Assembly (NCBI RefSeq): GCF_024679095.1
Contig: NW_026111765.1
Span: 992,001-1,056,000, forward strand
Reading direction: 5' to 3'
Source: Eriocheir sinensis
Lineage: Eukaryota > Arthropoda > Malacostraca > Decapoda > Varunidae
DNA: 64,000 nt
The notes under the pieces were generated by a model, which saw only the letters and a list, made by a program, of their open reading frames with translations, was not told the origin of the DNA and did not search any database. Below are positions 57,011 through 64,000 of this stretch, in pieces. Made by a program: the position numbers and the translations under genes. How positions within the stretch are numbered: position 1 is the stretch's first letter; each line of letters opens with the position of its first letter.

Positions 57011-58647
57011 TAAATTTAATTTTATGTGTATTTTGCATATTTTTTCAATACAAATTTACCTTATTGTATATGCATTTTGTATATTAATTTTATTACAAAT
57101 TTAATTATGCTATGTGTATTTTGTATATGTATAAAAATAAATTTTATGGTATTTTGCATTTTTATTTTCATATAAATTTACATTATTTTATTTATATTCT
57201 GTGTTTTTTTTAAACAATTTTACATTATTCTATGTGTATTTTGTATATCTATTTTTATACGTGTTTACTTAATTTTATGTGTATTTTGTATATATATTTT
57301 ATAGAAATCTACTTTATTTTATGTGTATTCGTATGTATATTTTGAAACAAATTTACATTGTTTTCTATGTATTTTGCATATCTCTTTCAATACAAATTTA
57401 CTTATTGTATGTGCATTTTTATATTTATTTCAATACAAATTTAAATATTTTATGTGTATTTTGGTAAATATATTTTTATAAAAATGCGATAATTTTTGGA
57501 ATTTGCATCTTTATTTTCATACAAATTTACATTATTTTATTGATATTCTGCGTATTTATTTTGATACGATTTTACATTATTCTATTTGTTTTTGAATATA
57601 TATTTTTATACATATTTACATAATTTAATGTGTATCTTGCATATATTTTATACAAATTTACGTTATTTTAAGTGTATTTGTTTATATATTTTCATTCAAA
57701 TTTACATTATTTGATGTGTATTTTGTATATGTATTTCAATACAATATTATTTTATGTGTATTTTGTATATTTATTTTCAAACATATTTAAATTTTTTTTT
57801 TTGTATATAGTTTTATACAAATTTACATTATTTTATGTACGCATTTACATTATTTAGTGTGTGTTTTGTATATTTATTTTAATACAAATTTAATTATTTT
57901 ATGTGTATTTTGTACATATATTTTTATCATTTGTGTTATTTGTATATTTTTTCTCATACAAATTTATATTATTTTATTGATATTCTGTTTATTTATTTTG
58001 ATACGAATTACATTATTCTATGTGTATTTTGTATATATTTTTATACACATTTACATTATTTAATGTATATTTTGTTTATATATTTTAAATAAATTTACGT
58101 TATTATATGTATTTGTTTAAATATTTTCATACAAATTAATATTATTTTATGTATTTTGTATGTACATTTCAATTCAAATTTAGCTTATTTTATGTGTATT
58201 TTGTATATATATTTTCAAACAAATTTAATTACTTATGTATTTTATATATTTTATACAAATTTTAGTTATTTTATTTGTATTTTGTATTTATATTTTACAA
58301 ATGCACATTCTTTTAGTATTTTGTTTATTTATTTTGATACGATTTTTATGTATTTTTGTATATATTTTTCTATACGTATTTACATTATTTTGTGTATTTT
58401 ATATATATTTTATAGAAATTTACGTTATTTTATGTGTATTCGTATATATTTTTTGTTACAAATTTACATTATTTTATATTTATTTTGCATATCTATTTCA
58501 ATATAAATTTGCAAATTTATTTATTGTATGTGTATTTTGTACATATTTTTTTAGAAATTTAATTATTTTATGTGTACTTTGTATATGTTTTCTCATACAA
58601 ATTTACATTATTTTATTGCTATTTTGTTTATTTATTTTGATACGAAT
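57011..58647 (+). repeat. Satellite block 34, top-strand orientation, contracted
   Basis: Copy of 55,130-56,335 from 57,485 on, preceded by a stretch related to 59,140-59,480. Homopolymers and TA runs are consistently shorter than in the parent-like copy, such as TTTGTTTTTGAATATATATT at 57,586, where the paralogue has two more T. It carries TTATGTACGCATTTAC at 57,834 and ends in the GATACGAATGAAAATAGG junction. Confidence 0.87.
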
Positions 58648-59110
58648 GAAAATAGGTTTTAAAATATACAAAATACACATTAAATAATGTACATATGTAT
58701 AAAAAATATATACAAAACACAAATAGAATAATGTAAAATCGCATCAAAATAAATACACAGAATATTAATAAAACAATGTAAATTTGTATGAATATAAAGA
58801 TGCAAAATATCCATTAAATAACGCATATTTTTTATAAAACATATATATTTGTATAAAAGTTATATGAAAATAAATATACATATAAATATGTGTATATTGT
58901 ATATATATGAAATACATATACACATTTTTATAAATATTTTGTTTATAAATATATATACAAATACACATATTTAATGTTGTGTATATATATATATATATAA
59001 AATACACATAAATATGTATTTTGTATATATATAAATGTATACATATATATTTATATATGTATTCGTATATAAATAAATAAACAAAATACCAATAAAAGAA
59101 TGTGTATTTA
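58648..59110 (-). repeat. Satellite block 35, bottom orientation, decaying into irregular AT sequence
   Basis: The first ~190 bases are recognisable A-rich monomers matching 56,460-56,640. From about 58,835 the 45-bp period breaks down into mixed TA-rich words in both orientations. A recognisable monomer, AATAAATAAACAAAATACC, returns only at about 59,070. Confidence 0.78.
58835..59070. other. Irregular AT-rich stretch without clear 45-bp period
   Basis: About 235 bases of mixed words such as TATGAAAATAAATATACATA, GTGTATATTGTATATATATG and TTTATAAATATTTTGTTTAT, with short TA runs (58,985-58,998). It is the only stretch of this length where I could not place consecutive monomers. It looks like decayed satellite or collapsed repeats rather than unique DNA, and no coding potential or RNA structure beyond simple AT palindromes is apparent. 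Confidence 0.6.
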
Positions 59111-59124
59111 ATAAAATTTGTATG

Positions 59125-62100
59125 AAATAAATTTGCACTGTTTTATGTGTATTTTGCATATTTTTTCAATACAAATTTACCTTATTGTATATGCATTTTG
59201 TATATTAATTTTATTACAAATTTAATTATGCTATGTGTATTTTTGTATATGTATTTTTATAAAAATATGCTTTATTTTATGGGTATTTTGCATTTTTATT
59301 TTCATACAAATTTACATTATTTTATTTATATTCTGTTTTTTTTTAAACAATTTTACATTATTCTATGTGTATTTTGTATATCTATTTTTATACGTATTTA
59401 CTTAATTTTATGTGTATTTTGTATATATATATTTATAGAAATCTACGTTATTTTATGTGTATTCGTATATATATTTTGAAACAAATTTACATTGTCTTAT
59501 ATGTATTTTTGCATATCTCTTTCAATACAAATTTACCTTATTGTATGTGCATTTTTTATATTTATTTCAATACAAATTTAAATATTTTATGTGTATTTTG
59601 GTATATATATTTTTATAAGAAATGCGCTATTTGATGGGAATTTTGCATCTTTATTTTCATACAAATTTACATTATTTTATTAATATTCGGTGTATTTATT
59701 TTGATACGATTTCACATTATTCTATTCGTTTTTGTATATATTTTTTTTATACATATTTACACTATTTAATGTGTATCTTGCATCTTTTATCGGAATTTTG
59801 TTTATTTATTTTGATACGAATTTACATTATTTTAGGTGTATTTGATATGTATATTTTTATACTTATATATATAATTTTATATGTATTTTGAATATGTATT
59901 TTCATAGAAATTTACTCTATTTTATGTGTATTCATATATATATTTTGATACAAATTTACATTATTTATGTGTATTTTGCATATCTATTTCAATACAAATT
60001 TACCATATTGGATGTGTATTTTGTATATTTATTTTAATAGAAATTTAATTATTTTATGTGTATTTTTGTAAAAATATGCGTTATTATATGGGTATTTTGC
60101 ATCTTTATTTTCATTCAAATTTATATTATTTTATTGATATTCTGTTTATTTATTTTGATACGATTTTACATTATTCTATGTTTATTTTGTATATATATTT
60201 TTATGCACATATACATTATTTAATGTATATTTTGTATATATTTTTTATATAAATTTACGTTATCTTATGGGTATTTTTTTTTATATATTTTAATACAAAT
60301 TTACAATATTTTATGTGTATTTTGTATATGTATTTCAATACAAATTTGCCTAACTTTATGTGTATTTTGCATATCTATTTTCAAACAAATTTAAATTATT
60401 TTTGTGTATCTTTGTATATATTTTTATACAAATTTTAGTTATTTTATTTGTATTTTGTATATATATTTTCCTACAAATATACATTCTTTTAGTGGAATTT
60501 TGTTCATTTATTTTGATAAGAATTTACATTATTTTATGTGTATTTTGTATCAATATTTTTCTACGAATTTACATTATTTTGTGTATTTGCATTATTTTGT
60601 GTTTTTTCTTAATATATTTTCATAAAAAATTACGTTATTTTATTGTGTGTATTCGTATATATTTTGATACAAATTTACATTATTTTATGTTTATTTTGCA
60701 TATCTATTTCAATATAAATTTACCTTATGTATGTGTATTTTGTATATTTATTTTAATACAAATTTAATTATTTTATGTGTACTTTGTATACATTTTCTTA
60801 TACGTATTTACTTCATTTAATGTGTATTTTGTATATATATTTTTATAGTAATCTACGTTATTTTTTGTGTGTTCGAATATATATTTTGAAGCAAATTTAC
60901 ATTGTTTTATATGTATTTAGCATATCTATTTCAATACAAATTTACCTTATTGTATGTGCATTTTGTATATTTATTGTAATACAAATGCAAAATTTTATTA
61001 TTTTGGTATATATATTTTTATAAAAGAGTTTTATATAAATTTATAAATATATTTATGTGTATATTTGTATATCTATTTTCATACAATAAACATTTTTATT
61101 GATATTTTGTTTATTTATTTTGACGCGAATTCACATTATTTAATGTGTATTGTGTATATATATTTTATACGTATTTACGTCATTTCATGTGTATTTTGTA
61201 TATATTTTTATAGAAATATATGTTATTTTATGTGTATTCGTATATATATTTTGAAACAAATATACATTGTTTTATGTGCATTTTGCATATTTTTTCAATA
61301 TAAATTTACCTTATTGTACGTGCATTTTGTATATTAATTTTAATACAAATTTAATTATTCTATGTGTATTTTTGTATATGTATTTTCATAAAAAATGCTT
61401 TTATTTTATGGGTATTTTGCATCTTTATTTTCATACAAATTTACATCATTTTATTGATATTCTGTGTATTTATTTTGATACGATTTTACATTATTCTATG
61501 TATATTTTGTATATATATTTAATACAAATGAACGTTATTTTATGTGAATTTGTTTTCATTTCATACAAATTTACATTATTTTATGTGTATTTTGTACATG
61601 TATTTAAATACAAATTTAACTAATTATATGTGTATTATGTATATCTATTTTCATACAAATTGAAATTAATTTTGTGTATTTTAGTATATATTTTTATTCA
61701 AATTTTCGTAATTTTATGTGAATTTTGTATATTTATTTTCCTACAAATATACGTTCTTTTATCAGAATTTTGTTTATTTATTTTGATACGAGTTTTCATT
61801 ATTTTAGGTGTATTTGATATATACATTTTTATACTTATTTACATAATTTTATATGTATTTTGAATATATATTTTCATAGAAATTTACATTATTTATGTGT
61901 ATTTCGCATATCTATTTCAATACAAATTTTCTTTATTGTATGTGCCTTTTGTATATTTATTTTGATGCAAATTCAATTATTTTATGTGTATTTTTGTATA
62001 TATATTTTTAAACAAATATGCGTTATTATATGTGTATTTTGCATCTTTATTTTCATACAAATTTACATTATTTTATTGATTGTCTGTTTATTTATTTTGA

Positions 62101-63030
62101 TACGATTTTACGTTATTCTGTGTATTTTGTATATATATTTTTAGACATATATACATTATTTAATGTATATTTTGTACATATATTTTATGGAAATTTACGT
62201 TATCTTATGTGTATTTGTTTATATATTTTCATACAAAGTTACATTATTTTATGTGTATTTTGTATATGTATTTCAATAAAAATTTGCCTAATTTCATTTG
62301 TATTTTGCATATCTATTTTCAAACATATTAAAATTATTTTTGTGTATTTTTGTATTATTTTTATACAAATTTTTTATATTTTATTTGTATTTTGTATATA
62401 TATTTTCCTACACATATACATTCTTTTAGAGGAAATTTTGTTTATTTATTTTGATACGAATTTACATTATTTTATGTGTATTTTGTATATATATTTTTCT
62501 ATGTATTTACATTATTTTATGTGAATTTTGTATATATATTTTCATAAAAATTTACGTAATTTTATTGTGTGTATTCGTATATATTTTGATACAAATTTTC
62601 ATTTTTTTATGTGTTTTTTGCATATCTATTTCAATTAAAATCAACCTTATTGTATATGTATTTTGTATATTTATTTTAATACAAATTTAATTATTTTGTG
62701 TATTTTTGTATATATATTTTTTTTAAATATGAGATATTTTATGGGTATTTTGCATCTTTAATTTCATAAATTTTTACATTACGTACATATCTTTTATATG
62801 TATTTACATTATTTAATGTGTATTTTGTTTATATATTTTATACAAATTTATGTTATTATATGTGTATTTGAATATATATTTTATACAAATTTACATTATT
62901 TTATGTATTTTCTATATTTATTTCAATTCAAATTTAGCTTATTTTATGTGTCTTTGTATATCTATTTTCATACAAATTTAATTATTTTTGTTTATTTTTG
63001 TATATATTTTATACAATTTTACGTTATTTT
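59125..63030 (+). repeat. Inverted segmental duplication A, arm 2 (arm 1 at 15,680-19,570)
   Basis: The arm begins at GAAATAAATTTGCACTG (mirror of CAGTGTAAATTTATTTC at 19,552-19,568) and ends just before the TA array at 63,039. The arms are separated by about 39.6 kb. Confidence 0.9.
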
Positions 63031-63034
63031 TATT

Positions 63035-63195
<161 letters not shown>

Positions 63196-63551
63196 CCAAT
63201 TCTTATTTTATATGTATTTGTATTAATTTGAAACAATTTACATATTTTATGTATTTTGTATATTTTACATTTTTTATACGTATTTACTTAATTTTATGTA
63301 TTTTGTATATATATTTTTATAGAAATTTACATTATTTTATTAATATTCGTATTTATTTTGAAACAAATTTACATTGTTTTATTTGTGTTATGTATATATT
63401 TTTCAATACAAATTTACCTTATTTAATGTGTATTTTGTATATATATTTCATACAAATTTAAATATTTTAATGTATTTGTATATATATTTTATTCAAATTT
63501 ACATAATTTTATGTGTATTTTGTATATGTATTTCAATAGAAATTTACCAAA

Positions 63552-64000
63552 TTCGCATCAAAATAAATAAACATAATATCAATAAAAGAATGTGTATTTG
63601 TATGAAAATAGATATACAAAATACACATAAAATAACCTAAATTTGTATAAAACTATATACAAAAATACACAAAAATAATTTAAATTTGTATGAAAATAGA
63701 TATACAAAATACACATAAAATTAGATAAATTTGTATTGAAATATATTTATAAAATACACATAAAATAATGTAAATTTGAATGAAAATATATAAACAAATA
63801 CACTTAAAATAACGTAAATTATATAAAAAATATACATTAAATAATGTAAATATGTATAAAAAAAATATATATCCAATACACAAATAGAATAATGTAAAAT
63901 CGTATCGAAATAAATACACAGAATATTAATAAAATAACGTAAATTCTTATGAAAATAAAGATGCAAAATACCCATAAAATAACGCATTTTTTATGAAAAT
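63552..64000 (-). repeat. Satellite block 37, bottom orientation, runs off the window
   Basis: About ten A-rich monomers closely related to 19,885-20,310 and 3,090-3,500, ending in the ATGAAAATAAAGATGCAAAAT and AACGCATTTTTTATGAAAAT monomers at the window edge. The array clearly continues beyond 64,000. Confidence 0.9.

Noticed and set aside
58835..59070. Inserted transposable element at the irregular stretch
   Set aside because: No terminal inverted repeats with target duplication, no poly-A tail with coding body, and no unique sequence; better explained as decayed satellite.

Overview
The whole 64 kb window is one family of extremely AT-rich satellite DNA. I find no credible protein gene, RNA gene, transposon or CRISPR array. 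The building block is a degenerate monomer of about 45 bp (individual copies about 43-46 bp). Read on its T-rich strand it runs: an ACATTATTTTATGTG-like head, a TATTTTGTATATATAT core, and a TTTATACAAATTT tail. A hand count of the first 300 bases gives 49 G+C (about 16%), and the idealised monomer has 5 G/C in 45. The compositional style, the higher-order repeats, the long pure TA arrays and the absence of genes point to eukaryotic nuclear heterochromatin (pericentromeric, centromeric, subtelomeric or sex/B-chromosome satellite). The species cannot be told from this sequence.

Layout: monomers are organised into higher-order repeats (HORs) of two main kinds. One has about 15 monomers (667 bp, best seen at 12,427-13,093). 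The other is about 503-525 bp and contains a 30-bp truncated monomer (43.1-45.0, 46.4-47.3, 51.2-52.6 and 53.4-55.3 kb, and inverted at 22.1-23.5 kb). Monomer direction flips 36 times, giving 37 blocks from about 40 bp to 8.2 kb. Roughly 36.8 kb has the T-rich strand on top and 27.2 kb on the bottom. In the features, strand '+' means the T-rich strand is the given strand. Block edges are good to about 10-20 bp because the junctions lie inside AT-rich palindromes.

On top of this lies a dense network of segmental duplications in both orientations. Many of them carry orientation switches inside, so the switches are older than those duplications. The clearest pairs are: inverted 15.68-19.57 with 59.13-63.03 kb; inverted 22.08-25.67 with 49.01-52.60 kb (mirroring three switches, two of them internal); inverted 26.58-28.62 with about 47.4-49.45 kb; inverted 8.26-9.34 with 31.80-32.90 kb; direct 1-1.485 with 17.867-19.305 kb; direct 43.06-45.92 with 53.35-56.20 kb; and tandem units 37.38-39.43 and 39.43-41.74 kb. 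Pure (TA)n arrays sit at 8,843-8,950, 19,662-19,879, 32,222-32,314 and 63,039-63,191, with a cluster of short ones at 42.2-42.7 kb.

The many long open reading frames are a by-product of the repeat. 45 is a multiple of 3 and the T-rich strand of the idealised monomer has no stop codon in any of its three frames, so overlapping 15-residue-periodic aromatic ORFs appear everywhere in the block direction. The real interest is structural: a satellite that evolves by repeated inversion and re-duplication, with palindromic junctions, an 8-bp dyad in the idealised monomer, and inverted arms that would give kilobase-long double-stranded RNA if transcribed.
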